From Burkholderiales bacterium (GTDB lineage: Bacteria; Pseudomonadota; Gammaproteobacteria; Burkholderiales; Casimicrobiaceae): a stretch of DNA of 64,000 bases. Below, piece by piece: positions 8,758 to 16,675 of the stretch (position 1 is the first letter of the stretch; every line of letters begins with the position of its first letter). Under the pieces are notes generated by a model. It was not told where the DNA came from. It saw only the letters and a program-made list of their open reading frames with translations, and searched no databases. Position numbers and translations under genes: made by a program. The stretch spans positions 620,001 through 684,000 of the forward strand of contig JABTUF010000002.1 in NCBI GenBank assembly GCA_015075645.1. Reading direction: 5' to 3'.

Positions 8758-8964
8758 TCAGGCGCGCGCGACGACATCCTCGCGCGCGGCCTCGATCGCC
8801 TGCGCGAGCACGTCGGCATCGCCGATGTGGTTCGCGAGCAGGAGCACGAGCTTGGCGTTGACGAGCGCGCTTTGCCCGTCGTCGAGCCCGCGATGCGCGG
8901 CGATCAGGCGTTCGTAGAAGCCATCCGGATCGGCGATCCGCGGTTCGGTGTCGAGTGCGGCCAT
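8758..8964 (-). CDS. DUF2783 small protein
   Basis: 68 aa, acidic and probably helical: [36 protein letters not shown] is the DUF2783 core. Function unknown. From general knowledge this family is usually encoded right beside a class A FAD monooxygenase and an MBL-fold protein, exactly the neighbours here, so an accessory role for the hydroxylase is plausible but unproven. ATG at 8964, 13 bp after the hydroxylase stop. Confidence 0.82.
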   Translation of the reverse strand: MAALDTEPRIADPDGFYERLIAAHRGLDDGQSALVNAKLVLLLANHIGDADVLAQAIEAAREDVVARA

Positions 8965-8977
8965 GGGCTCTCCGGTG

Positions 8978-10621
8978 TCACGCATTCGCGGTCGCGCGCG
9001 TAAGCGCCGCGCGCACCGCGTCCACGTCGAAGCTGCGCCAGCGCGCGCACACATGCTGGTCCGGGCGCAGCAGATAGCAGGTCCCGGGCAACGCGGCATA
9101 GCGCGTGGCCACGAGGCCTTCCACGTCCCGGATCGCGACGGCGCCTTGCACCGCGGGGACATCGACCTGCACGACGTTCACCGGCACCGCGCCACGCGCG
9201 AGCTCGCCGACCGCGTCGGAAGGCAGCGGCCCGAACGCGAGCAGCGTGAATCCGCGCTCGAGGTGACGGAGCAGCCATTCGCCCGCCGGACCGTGCACCG
9301 GGGCGTCCGCGGCCGGGGCGCCGGGCACCATCGCGCCCGGCCCGGACGGGAAGTCGCCGTCGCGGTCGGGGGTGTTGAGCGGAGAGCCGGCGAGCACCGC
9401 CGGCGTCGAGAGCCGGCCGCTGTTCACGAGCCTGCGTGCGAACGGGTGGCGCTTCGCGAGCTCCAGCACCGCATCGCGGAAGGTGCGCGAGATCGCGCTC
9501 TTCGGCGTGATGAAGTCGGTCGAACGGGTCGACGCGGCCAGATTCTCGTCCGCGGCGCGCGTGCGCTCGAGGTCGTAGCTGTCGAGGAGCGCACCGGGCG
9601 CCTTGCCGTCGATCACGAGCGCGAGCTTCCAGGCGAGGTTGTCCGCATCCTGGAAGCCGCTGTTCGCGCCGCGGGCGCCGAACGGCGAGACGACGTGCGC
9701 GGCGTCGCCGGCGAACAGCACGCGCCCGTGGCGAAACCGCTGCATGCGCCGGCACTGGAAGGTGTAGACGCTCGCCCACTCGATGTCGAAGCGCGTGTCG
9801 GGACCGAGCATCGCGCGAAGCCGCGGCAGAATGCGTTCCGGTTGCTTCTCGACTTCCGGGTCGGCGTCCCAGCCCAACTGGAAGTCGACGCGCCACACGT
9901 CGTCCGCCTGCCGGTGCAGCAACACCGACTGCCCGGGATGGAACGGCGGATCGAACCAGAACCAGCGCTCGGGCGGGAACGCCGACTGCATGTGGATGTC
10001 GGCGATCAGGAAGCGGTCGCGGAACATCTGCCCTTCGATCTCGAGTCCCAGCAGGTGGCGGACCGGGCTCCTGGCTCCGTCGCAGGCGACGAGCCAGGAG
10101 CACGGCATCGTGTATCCACCTTCGGGCGTCTCGACGGTCACGTCGACGCGGTCGCGGCCCGGACGCACGCCGGTGACCTCGTGCTTCCAGCGGATCTCGA
10201 CGCCCGGCGTCTCGACCGCGCGGCGCACGAGTGTCTCCTCGAGGTGGTATTGCTGCAGGTTCACCATCCCGGGGCGGTGGTGGCCGCGCTCGTGCACCAG
10301 TTCGAACTGGTAGACGAGGTCGTCGCGGTGGAACACCTTGCCGACGTTCCAGCCGACGCCCTTCGTGCAGATCGCCTCGGCGCATCCCAGCCGGTCGAGG
10401 ATTTCGAGCGAGCGCTTCGCGTAGCAGATCGCCCGCGAACCCACGCTCACCGTGTCGTCCTCGTCCAGGACGACGACCGGCACGCCGCGCCCGCCCAGGT
10501 CGATCGCGAGCGCGAGCCCGACCGGCCCAGCGCCGACGACGATCACCGGCTTCTGCGACGGCGCCGCGTCGATGTCGGGCGAGCGCTCGTAGAAGTAGCG
10601 CGGTTGCGTGTAGGTCTTCAC
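8978..10621 (-). CDS. FAD-dependent aromatic hydroxylase (MhpA-like, class A)
   Basis: 547 aa flavoprotein monooxygenase. Motifs run in order: VIVVGAGPVGLALAIDL (dinucleotide-binding, about residue 26), CDGARSPVRHLLGLEIEG (DG motif) and RVLFAGDAAHVVSPFGARGANSGFQDADNLAWKL (GD motif, FAD ribityl binding), then a C-terminal thioredoxin-like region as in 3-(3-hydroxyphenyl)propionate and resorcinol hydroxylases. As first gene of an operon with hmgA, a 3-hydroxyphenylacetate 6-hydroxylase role (making homogentisate) is attractive but inferred. The start is GTG, and the bases just before it are a long C/T tract on the coding strand with no Shine-Dalgarno. Confidence 0.85.
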   Translation of the reverse strand: MKTYTQPRYFYERSPDIDAAPSQKPVIVVGAGPVGLALAIDLGGRGVPVVVLDEDDTVSVGSRAICYAKRSLEILDRLGCAEAICTKGVGWNVGKVFHRDDLVYQFELVHERGHHRPGMVNLQQYHLEETLVRRAVETPGVEIRWKHEVTGVRPGRDRVDVTVETPEGGYTMPCSWLVACDGARSPVRHLLGLEIEGQMFRDRFLIADIHMQSAFPPERWFWFDPPFHPGQSVLLHRQADDVWRVDFQLGWDADPEVEKQPERILPRLRAMLGPDTRFDIEWASVYTFQCRRMQRFRHGRVLFAGDAAHVVSPFGARGANSGFQDADNLAWKLALVIDGKAPGALLDSYDLERTRAADENLAASTRSTDFITPKSAISRTFRDAVLELAKRHPFARRLVNSGRLSTPAVLAGSPLNTPDRDGDFPSGPGAMVPGAPAADAPVHGPAGEWLLRHLERGFTLLAFGPLPSDAVGELARGAVPVNVVQVDVPAVQGAVAIRDVEGLVATRYAALPGTCYLLRPDQHVCARWRSFDVDAVRAALTRATANA

Positions 10622-10626
10622 TGCGT

Positions 10627-10824
10627 GGGGGGAAGGGGGAAGGGGGAAGGGAGAAGAGGGAAGGGAGAAGGGTACGGTGTGCGGATCGCCTCCGGCGGGC
10701 GCGTCGGTTCCCTGCCATCGGGCTCGATACTACGGCCGCAGTGATTTTGGACCATGATCGACGTCAAAATGACGGTCGCATGCTCCTCGCCGCCCCCTTC
10801 TCCCTTCCCTCTTCCCCCTTCCCT
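10627..10824. repeat. Polypurine/polypyrimidine inverted repeat flanking a 120-bp spacer
   Basis: Positions 10627-10672 are 46 consecutive purines on the + strand, with repeated G-runs split by AA (GGGGGGAAGGGGGAAGGGGG at its left end). Positions 10793-10824 are 32 consecutive pyrimidines whose reverse complement matches the right part of the first tract (about 30 bp, one or two mismatches, including a 19-bp exact core AAGAGGGAAGGGAGAAGGG). The left tract could form a G-quadruplex or triplex and lies 5 bp from the hydroxylase start codon. The spacer also holds ATTTTG (10744-10749) and CAAAAT (10765-10770), a possible operator. Confidence 0.85.
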
Positions 10825-10830
10825 GCCTCG

Positions 10831-11784
10831 TCACCCTTCCAGCATCCGCCACATCTCCTGATCGCGCGCGGCGGTCCAGATGCGCGGATCCGGGTGCTGC
10901 GTCGCCTCGTCGTAGGCGCGCGTGACGTCGAACGGCAGGCAGTGGTCGAAGATGACCCAGTGGCCGAAGCGCGGCTCGAGGCGGTCGTAGGTTTCGCGAT
11001 AGACGGTGCGGAGGTCCTTGCCGGCGCGCACGCCTTCGCGCACCGAGGCGAACATCGTGGTGACGAAGTCGCGCGTGCCGTCGAGGCCCGCCTTCACCTG
11101 CGCGGGCGTCATCAGCGCGGCGCCGCGCCCGGGAACGAGCTTCTCCGGCCGCAACGCGGCGATCGCGTCGAGCGTCGCGGGCCATTCGGCCAGGTAGGCG
11201 TCGCCCGCGTAGGGCGTCGCGTCGTACTCGACCAGATCGCCCGAGAACAGGATGCGCTCGTCGGGGAGCCAGACCACGGTGTCGCCCTTCGTGTGTCCGC
11301 GCCCGAGCTGCATGATCTCGACGCGAAGCTTCCCGAGCCACATCGTCATCCGGCGGTCGAACACGATCGTGGGCCAGGTGAGTCCGGGGACCGATTCGAC
11401 CGCGCGGAAGAGGCGCGGGAAGCGCTCGATCTCGCTCTTCATGTCCGCTTCGCCGCGCTCGACGATGAGGTCGAAGGTGTCGCGGCTCGCGATGACGTGG
11501 TCGGGGCGGTAGCCGGACGCGCCGAGCACGCGCACCGCGTGGTAGTGCGACAGCACGACGTAGCGGATCGGCTGGTCGGTGACCTCGCGGATGCGCCGGA
11601 TCACGTCCTGCGCCATCACCGGCGTGGCCTGCGTGTCGATCACCATCACCGCGTCGTCGCCGACCACGATGCCGGTGTTGGGGTCGCCCTCGGCGGTGTA
11701 GGCCCAGGCGTGGTCGGAGAGCCGGTCGAACGACACCGGCTTTTCGACGACGTCGGCGTGCGACGCGAAGGCCTTCGTGCTCAT
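10831..11784 (-). CDS. MBL-fold metallo-hydrolase-like protein with altered metal motif
   Basis: 317 aa. The beta-lactamase fold is indicated by TGIVVGDDAVMVIDTQATP, VVLSHYHAVRVLGASGY, LGRGHTKGDTVVWLPDERILFSGDLVEYDATPY and a C-terminal region with VIFDHCLPFD. The usual HxHxDH signature reads HYHAVR, so the second-site Asp and His are replaced; metal site 2 may be missing or built differently, although downstream ligand-like residues (GHTKGD, SGDL) remain. It lies upstream of, and parallel to, the hydroxylase/DUF2783/hmgA operon, 209 bp away. The family commonly accompanies DUF2783 genes; its substrate is unknown. Confidence 0.8.
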   Translation of the reverse strand: MSTKAFASHADVVEKPVSFDRLSDHAWAYTAEGDPNTGIVVGDDAVMVIDTQATPVMAQDVIRRIREVTDQPIRYVVLSHYHAVRVLGASGYRPDHVIASRDTFDLIVERGEADMKSEIERFPRLFRAVESVPGLTWPTIVFDRRMTMWLGKLRVEIMQLGRGHTKGDTVVWLPDERILFSGDLVEYDATPYAGDAYLAEWPATLDAIAALRPEKLVPGRGAALMTPAQVKAGLDGTRDFVTTMFASVREGVRAGKDLRTVYRETYDRLEPRFGHWVIFDHCLPFDVTRAYDEATQHPDPRIWTAARDQEMWRMLEG

Positions 11785-11921
11785 CGATCGATGTCCGCTC
11801 CCGGATGCGTGAATCGAGAATACCACCGCGGCGAACGCCCCTCGATCGCGGCCGCGGATCCCGTCTGACTTCGCCGTCAGCCGCAATCGCACCGTCGAAC
11901 ACCGACTCGGCGCCATGCGCA

Positions 11922-12722
11922 TCAGCGCGGTCCGACGGTTGCCCCCAGTTCCTGCGACAGCCGCACCGCGTGCGCGCTGACGATCGCGCCCAGCTTGTGC
12001 AGGTCGGCGTCGTCGCGGCCGGACTTGAGTCCGCTGACGCTGATCGCGCCGGCGGTCGCGCGGTCGCGCTCATGGAACGCCGCGCCCACGCAGAACACGC
12101 CTTCATGGTCCTCTTCGTCGTCGAACGAGTAACCCTGCCTGCGAATGAGCTTCAGCTGACGCTTGAGCGCGGCCGCGGAAGTGAGGGTGTGAGGCGTGCG
12201 GCGCGGCAGTCCGATCCTTCGCACGATCGCGTCGACCTCGTCGTCCGCGAGCGTTGCCAGGATCGCCTTGCCCACGCCCGAGCAGTGCGGCAGTTCGCGC
12301 CGGCCGAGATACGTCGACAATTGCACCGGACCGGGGGCATCCACGCGCAGAAGCGCAACCACATAGCCGTCGTCGAGCACGGCGAGCCGCGAAGTGAGGC
12401 CGGTTTGTTCGGTCAGCGACTCGAGCACCCTCTGGCCGGCCACGGTCATCGAATCGCGGCTGAGCATGTCGGCGCCGAGCCGTGCGAGCCCGGGCGTGAG
12501 CCGATAGCGGCGAGTCATGCCCACGCCCTGGTCGGCGACATAGCCGCGCGCGATCAGCGTATGCAGGATCGAAAACGAGTTGCTCTTCGACATGCGGGCG
12601 CGCCGCGCGAGCTCGGAGACGCTCAGACCGTCGCGGCCGCCTTGCGCCAGCGCTTCGAGCACGTCGAGCGCACGCTCCAGACTGCGCACGCGATAGCGCT
12701 GGTCGGGGGCTTCGGCGCTCAT
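11922..12722 (-). CDS. IclR-family transcriptional regulator
   Basis: 266 aa. N-terminal winged helix (LERALDVLEALAQ, then LSVSELARRARMSKSNSFSILHTLIARGYV), followed by the IclR effector domain (GLTSRLAVLDDGYVVALLRVD, PHCSGVGKAILATL, GYSFDDEEDHEGVFCVGAAFHER, AGAISVSG). It is the last gene of the five-gene epimerase/dehydrogenase/FAH/lactonase operon and overlaps the lactonase stop by 4 bp (ATGA). By position it is the likely regulator of that operon, and possibly of the ABC importer that shares the upstream motif at 21453-21484. Effectors of IclR proteins are typically small acids such as sugar acids. Confidence 0.93.
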   Translation of the reverse strand: MSAEAPDQRYRVRSLERALDVLEALAQGGRDGLSVSELARRARMSKSNSFSILHTLIARGYVADQGVGMTRRYRLTPGLARLGADMLSRDSMTVAGQRVLESLTEQTGLTSRLAVLDDGYVVALLRVDAPGPVQLSTYLGRRELPHCSGVGKAILATLADDEVDAIVRRIGLPRRTPHTLTSAAALKRQLKLIRRQGYSFDDEEDHEGVFCVGAAFHERDRATAGAISVSGLKSGRDDADLHKLGAIVSAHAVRLSQELGATVGPR

Positions 12723-13663
12723 GGACCGGGCGCGGCGCGAAAGGCGACCGCGGGCAGGCCCCGGGCGCCGACCTCGAGGGCCAGCACGCTGGCGTCGGCC
12801 CATGCCGGATCGCGCACGCCCGGCGCGTCGGCGGCGCAGGTCACGAAGAGCGTGGCGAGCTGATCGCCGCCGAAGGCACAGCAGGTCGGCCGCGCGACCG
12901 GAAGCTCGATCCGCCGCGCCACGCGCCCCTCCGGATCGACGGCCACGATGCACCCGCCGTCGTACATCGCCAGCCAGTAGAGGCCGTCGGCGCTCACCGT
13001 CGCTCCGTCCGGGACGCCGGGCCAGGCGGCGGTGTCGACGAACGTGCGCCGCGCGGAGGCGACACCGCGTTCGGCGTCGTAGGCGAAGCAATCCACGCGC
13101 CGCCGGCCGCTGTCGGCGAAGTACATGCGTGTCCCGTCGGCCGACCAGGCGAGCCCGTTGCCGATGATGACGTCCGCGAAGATGCGACGCCCTTGAAGAT
13201 CCGCCTCCACGCAGTACAGCGATCCGAGCGGACGCTGGAAGGCGAGATCGAGCGTTCCGGCGTAGAAGCGGCCGGCGGGATCGCACTTGCCGTCGTTGAA
13301 CCGTGTGGTCCCCGGGGTTTCGGGATTGACGAAGACGCGGCGAAGCGCGCCGCCCTCGTCGTCGCACAGCGCGATGCCGCGCTCCAGAGCGACGATGTAG
13401 CCGCCGTCGCGCAGCGCGAACGAGCCGATCCGCTCGTCGAATCGAAGGGTGCGAAGGTCGTCTCCGGAGGCCGTCGTGCTGTGCATCAGCCCGCGTTCGA
13501 TGTCGACCCAGCGCAAGCGCCCGCGGGCGCCGTCCCACACCGGACCTTCGGCGAGGATGTCGGCGGTGCGCGCGACGACCCTGGCTGCCGCCGACGCCGC
13601 ACGGCGCTTCGCGCGCGGAGCCGCGGGAGCGTCGCCGCGGACGGGCCGGGCGGCCACGCTCAC
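12719..13663 (-). CDS. SMP-30/gluconolactonase family lactonase
   Basis: 314 aa six-bladed propeller. Key residues are in ADILAEGPVWDGARGRLRWVDI (metal-ligand Glu), RFNDGKCDPAGRFYAGTLD (Asn and substrate-binding region), NGLAWSADGTRMYFADS (Asn) and PDGATVSADGLYWLAMYDGG (Asp). Hydrolyses sugar 1,5- or 1,4-lactones to aldonates, the step after an aldose dehydrogenase. The GTG at 13663 overlaps the stop of the FAH gene (GTGA), and the stop overlaps iclR, so it is embedded in a coupled operon. The alanine/arginine-rich first 28 residues are unusual and could mean a slightly later start. Confidence 0.9.
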   Translation of the reverse strand: MSVAARPVRGDAPAAPRAKRRAASAAARVVARTADILAEGPVWDGARGRLRWVDIERGLMHSTTASGDDLRTLRFDERIGSFALRDGGYIVALERGIALCDDEGGALRRVFVNPETPGTTRFNDGKCDPAGRFYAGTLDLAFQRPLGSLYCVEADLQGRRIFADVIIGNGLAWSADGTRMYFADSGRRRVDCFAYDAERGVASARRTFVDTAAWPGVPDGATVSADGLYWLAMYDGGCIVAVDPEGRVARRIELPVARPTCCAFGGDQLATLFVTCAADAPGVRDPAWADASVLALEVGARGLPAVAFRAAPGP

Positions 13664-14652
13664 AACACGCCGACGTCCACCGGCCGGTTGCCGCGCGGGT
13701 CCGCGACCAGCGTGTTCCGCAGCGGACGCCCGAACGCCGGCACGTCGATCTCGAACACGTCCCCCGGCTGCGCGCGCATACCCTCGGCGAAGCTCAGCAC
13801 CGGGCAGCCGAACAGATGCACGTGCAGGTCGCCCGGGCGCCGGAACATCTCGTACTTGAAGTGGTGGTGCTCGAGGTTGGCGATCGAGTACGACATGTTC
13901 GCCTCGCCGCTCGCGAATTCGCCGCGCCACGCGATCCGGCCGTCGCGCACGATGCGCGATTCGCCGCGAACGTCCTCCGGAAGCTCGCCCACCATCAACT
14001 CCGGCCCGAGCGGGCAGACCCGAAGCTTCGAATGCGCGATGTACATGAAATTCTGCCGCTCGGTGACGTGATCGGAGAAATCGTTGGCGAGGGTGAAGCC
14101 GATCCTCCACGGCGCGCCGTCGTCGTCGATGACGTACACCCCGGCGACTTCGGGCTCCTCGCCCGCGGCGAGCGCGAACGACGGCATCGGGATCGACACG
14201 CCCGAGGGCACCACGATGTCGCCGTCGCCCTTGTAGAACCACTCGGGCTGGGCGCCGATCTCGCCGCCGCGCGGCTTGCCGCCCTCGAGTCCCAGGCGAA
14301 ACATCTTCATCGGGTCGCTCTCCGGCGCGCCTTCGGGCGGTCGTTCGTGCATACGGTCGCGCGCCTGCGCGCTGCCGATGTGCGTGAGTCCGGTACCGGT
14401 GACGCGCAGCCGCGAGCAGTCGGGATGCGAGATCGGCGCCCGCACCCTGCCGGCCGTCTCGATCGCGACATGGTCGAGCCGGCGCGGGGTCAGGCAGCGC
14501 TCGATCGTCGTATGGAGGCCCTGCCCCCGCGCGATGGCCGCGCGCGCGAGTTCGTAGGTCGACGCCACGCCGGCGAGGGGTCGCAGCGTCGCGCCATCGA
14601 CCATCGCCACCGCCGGCGCGCCGTCGTCGTCGATGAATTGAACGATCCGCAT
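13660..14652 (-). CDS. FAH-superfamily AraD1-type protein (2-keto-3-deoxy sugar acid processing)
   Basis: 330 aa. It matches the AraD1 branch of the fumarylacetoacetate hydrolase superfamily: TGTGLTHIGSAQARDRMH, PEWFYKGDGDIVVPSG, GEEPEVAGVYVIDDDG (metal-ligand Glu), GFTLANDFSDHVTERQN (Asp and Glu) and LFGCPVLSFAEG. Members act on 2-keto-3-deoxy pentonates or related acids in non-phosphorylative sugar oxidation; the exact reaction here is inferred. It lies 12 bp after the SDR dehydrogenase and overlaps the lactonase, with the right enzyme classes on each side. It is not a classical tyrosine-pathway fumarylacetoacetase, although hmgA lies 6 kb away. Confidence 0.85.
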   Translation of the reverse strand: MRIVQFIDDDGAPAVAMVDGATLRPLAGVASTYELARAAIARGQGLHTTIERCLTPRRLDHVAIETAGRVRAPISHPDCSRLRVTGTGLTHIGSAQARDRMHERPPEGAPESDPMKMFRLGLEGGKPRGGEIGAQPEWFYKGDGDIVVPSGVSIPMPSFALAAGEEPEVAGVYVIDDDGAPWRIGFTLANDFSDHVTERQNFMYIAHSKLRVCPLGPELMVGELPEDVRGESRIVRDGRIAWRGEFASGEANMSYSIANLEHHHFKYEMFRRPGDLHVHLFGCPVLSFAEGMRAQPGDVFEIDVPAFGRPLRNTLVADPRGNRPVDVGVL

Positions 14653-14664
14653 CGCAGGCCTCCG

Positions 14665-15459
14665 TCAGATCCATCCGCCGTCGACGACGTACATCTGCTT
14701 GCTGCACATGCGGCTGTCGTCGGCGGCGAGCCACAACGCCATCCGCGCGACGTCAGGCGCGTACAGTCGCCCCGGCAGCGCCTGGCGCTCCTCGATCTGC
14801 CGCTCGCCTTCGGGGTTCAGCCACAGCCGCACCTGACGCTCGGTCATGATCCATCCCGGGGCGATGCCGTTGACGCGTATGCGCTCCGGGCCCAGTTCGG
14901 TGGCGAGCGCGCGCGTGAGTCCGGTGATCGCCGATTTCGCCGTCACGTAGCAGACGCAGTCGCCGTCGGCCACCGACCAGGTGATCGAGTTCAGGTTGAC
15001 GATCGACCCGCCGCCGGCGGCGCGCATCTGCGGCCGCACCGCCTGTGCGGCGAACAGTTGATGGCGCAGGTTGACGGCGATGCGGTCGTCGAAGTACTCC
15101 GGGGTCACGGAATCGAGCGTGTGCCGGTCGTCGTTGCCCGCGTTGTTGACCAGCACCCGGATCGGACCCAGCGCCTCGCCCGCCTCGGCGATCGCCGCCC
15201 GCAGCGCGGCGACGTCGCGGAGGTCGCATGCACGATACCAGGGCGGCGGAAGGCCGCGCGCGGCGATCCCGGAGATCAACTCCCGCGCGAGATCGTCGCG
15301 CACATCGACGAACGCCACGCGGCTCTGCTGGTCGCAGAAGTGCAGCACGAGGCTGGCGCCGATGCCGGACGCCCCTCCGGTGATGAACACGACGCGGCCG
15401 GCGAGGCTCGGATAGCGCGCGGCATCGTCCATCAACGCGAGGTTGGGATCGGCGTTCAT
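14665..15459 (-). CDS. SDR-family aldose 1-dehydrogenase (probable)
   Basis: 264 aa classical short-chain dehydrogenase: VVFITGGASGIGASLVL (cofactor loop), FVDVRDD (acidic residue after strand 2, favouring NAD), LVNNAGNDDR, catalytic Ser-Tyr-Lys in NLNSITWSVADGDCVCYVTAKSA, then GIAPGWIMTERQVRLWL. The NNAGNDDR and ITWS wording is seen in sugar dehydrogenases acting on L-arabinose, D-xylose, L-fucose or L-rhamnose. The ATG at 15459 was chosen over 15471 because GGAG precedes it by 6 bases. Between aldose epimerase and lactonase, it should oxidise the beta-anomer to the lactone. Confidence 0.88.
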   Translation of the reverse strand: MNADPNLALMDDAARYPSLAGRVVFITGGASGIGASLVLHFCDQQSRVAFVDVRDDLARELISGIAARGLPPPWYRACDLRDVAALRAAIAEAGEALGPIRVLVNNAGNDDRHTLDSVTPEYFDDRIAVNLRHQLFAAQAVRPQMRAAGGGSIVNLNSITWSVADGDCVCYVTAKSAITGLTRALATELGPERIRVNGIAPGWIMTERQVRLWLNPEGERQIEERQALPGRLYAPDVARMALWLAADDSRMCSKQMYVVDGGWI

Positions 15460-15526
15460 CGGGCGCTCCATCCGGTGCGAACGACCGGCAAGGCCGGAAT
15501 CCGGCGGACCCGTCGCGATCGCCCGT

Positions 15527-16582
15527 TCATCGCGCGGCTCCGCGCTCGTGGAAGAGACGAAACCGCATTCGGTGCAGGTAGTCGCGACCAGGGTCGAGAC
15601 GTGCGTTCGGAAAGTGCGACAGGTTGGGCGCGTCGGGAAAGCGCTGCGTCTCCAGAGCGACTCCCGCGTACCGGCGGTAGCGCGCGCCGCCCTTGCCCAC
15701 GACCTCGGCGCGAAAGTGTCCGCCGGTGTAGAGCTGCACGCCGGGGGCGTCGGAGAACAGTTCGAGCGTGCGCCCCGAGCCGGGATCGCCGAGCGTTGCC
15801 ACGCGGCGCAACTCGCCCGCGACTCCGCGCACGCAGAAGTTGTGGTCGTAGCCGCCGGCCGCGGTCGGGACGCGATCGAGGTCGAGTCCGATCGGCCTGC
15901 CCTCGCGGAAGTCGAACACCGTGCCGTCGACGCACCTCACTTCGCCGGTCGGGATCAGCGCGTCGTCGATCGGCGTCACGAAGTCCGCTTCGAGGCGCAG
16001 CCGATGCGCCGCGATGCTCCCCGCGTCGTGGCCGGCCAGATTCCAGTAGCCGTGGTGCAGGAGGTTCACGACGGTGGCACGGTCCGCGCGCGCACGCATG
16101 TCGATCGCGAGGACGCCCTCGTCGTCGAGCCGGTAGCTCACGCTGGCCGAGAGCGCGCCCGGATAACCCTGGTCGCCGTCCGGCGAATCGAGCGTGAAGG
16201 TGACTTCGCCGTTCGCTGCATCGCAGGCGGCGCGCCACACCCTGCGATCGAAGCCCGCGGCGCCACCGTGCGCATGGTGCGCGCCTTCGTTGCTGCTCAG
16301 GCGATGCGCGACGCCGTCGAGGACGAACGCGCTGCCGCGGATGCGGCCGCCGTAGCGGCCACAGGTCGCGCCCATGTAGGCGTCCGACGCGAGATAGGCT
16401 TCCGGCGAGTCGAAGCCGAGAACGACGTCGGCGCTCCGACCGTGCACGTCGGGCATCGCGAGACGCACGATGCGGGCACCCAGGGCGACGACACCGACCG
16501 CGATGCCGCCCGCGTTGCGGAGCTCGAAGCCAGGCACCGGCACACCATCGACCGCGCCGAAGGTGAAGGCATCGACTCGCAT
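15527..16582 (-). CDS. galM: Aldose 1-epimerase (mutarotase)
   Basis: 351 aa. GalM-family landmarks: GGRIRGSAFVLDGVAHRLSSNEGAHHAHGG (substrate-binding His), NLLHHGYWNLAGH (catalytic His), GYDHNFCV, and ALETQRFPDAPNLSHFP (catalytic Glu). Interconverts sugar anomers, here supplying the dehydrogenase downstream. It is the first gene of a five-gene operon (galM, SDR, FAH, lactonase, iclR). Its upstream region carries a palindrome and a motif shared with the ABC-importer operon. The position identifies the locus as sugar catabolism; the natural sugar is not evident from sequence. Confidence 0.92.
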   Translation of the reverse strand: MRVDAFTFGAVDGVPVPGFELRNAGGIAVGVVALGARIVRLAMPDVHGRSADVVLGFDSPEAYLASDAYMGATCGRYGGRIRGSAFVLDGVAHRLSSNEGAHHAHGGAAGFDRRVWRAACDAANGEVTFTLDSPDGDQGYPGALSASVSYRLDDEGVLAIDMRARADRATVVNLLHHGYWNLAGHDAGSIAAHRLRLEADFVTPIDDALIPTGEVRCVDGTVFDFREGRPIGLDLDRVPTAAGGYDHNFCVRGVAGELRRVATLGDPGSGRTLELFSDAPGVQLYTGGHFRAEVVGKGGARYRRYAGVALETQRFPDAPNLSHFPNARLDPGRDYLHRMRFRLFHERGAAR

Positions 16583-16593
16583 TCTGTTCTGCT

Positions 16594-16629
16594 TGTTCGA
16601 ACACCGTTTGTCAAAGGGAAATATCCTAC
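16594..16629 (-). promoter_or_regulatory. Shared regulatory motif upstream of galM operon
   Basis: A perfect 10-bp palindrome TGTTCGAACA (16594-16603) is followed by a region that matches 24 of 32 positions with the sequence upstream of the ABC importer (16598-16629 against 21453-21484). Conserved parts, + strand: CGAAC, then GTTT, then GAAATAT and CTAC at the far end. Both copies have the same orientation relative to the minus-strand genes they precede. Probably the binding site of a common regulator, with IclR (12722) the nearest candidate. Confidence 0.65.
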
Positions 16630-16675
16630 CGGAATCCCCGGCGGTCCGGGAACCCCCGCGGTATGCTTCGGGCGC

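Noticed and set aside
13660..14652. Fumarylacetoacetase completing the homogentisate pathway
   Set aside because: Sequence and operon context match AraD1-type sugar-acid enzymes, not tyrosine-pathway fumarylacetoacetase.
16581..16609. TTGACA-17-CAGAAT as galM promoter on the minus strand
   Set aside because: The -10 would overlap the galM start codon, leaving no leader and placing the start point inside the gene; kept only the palindrome and shared motif.
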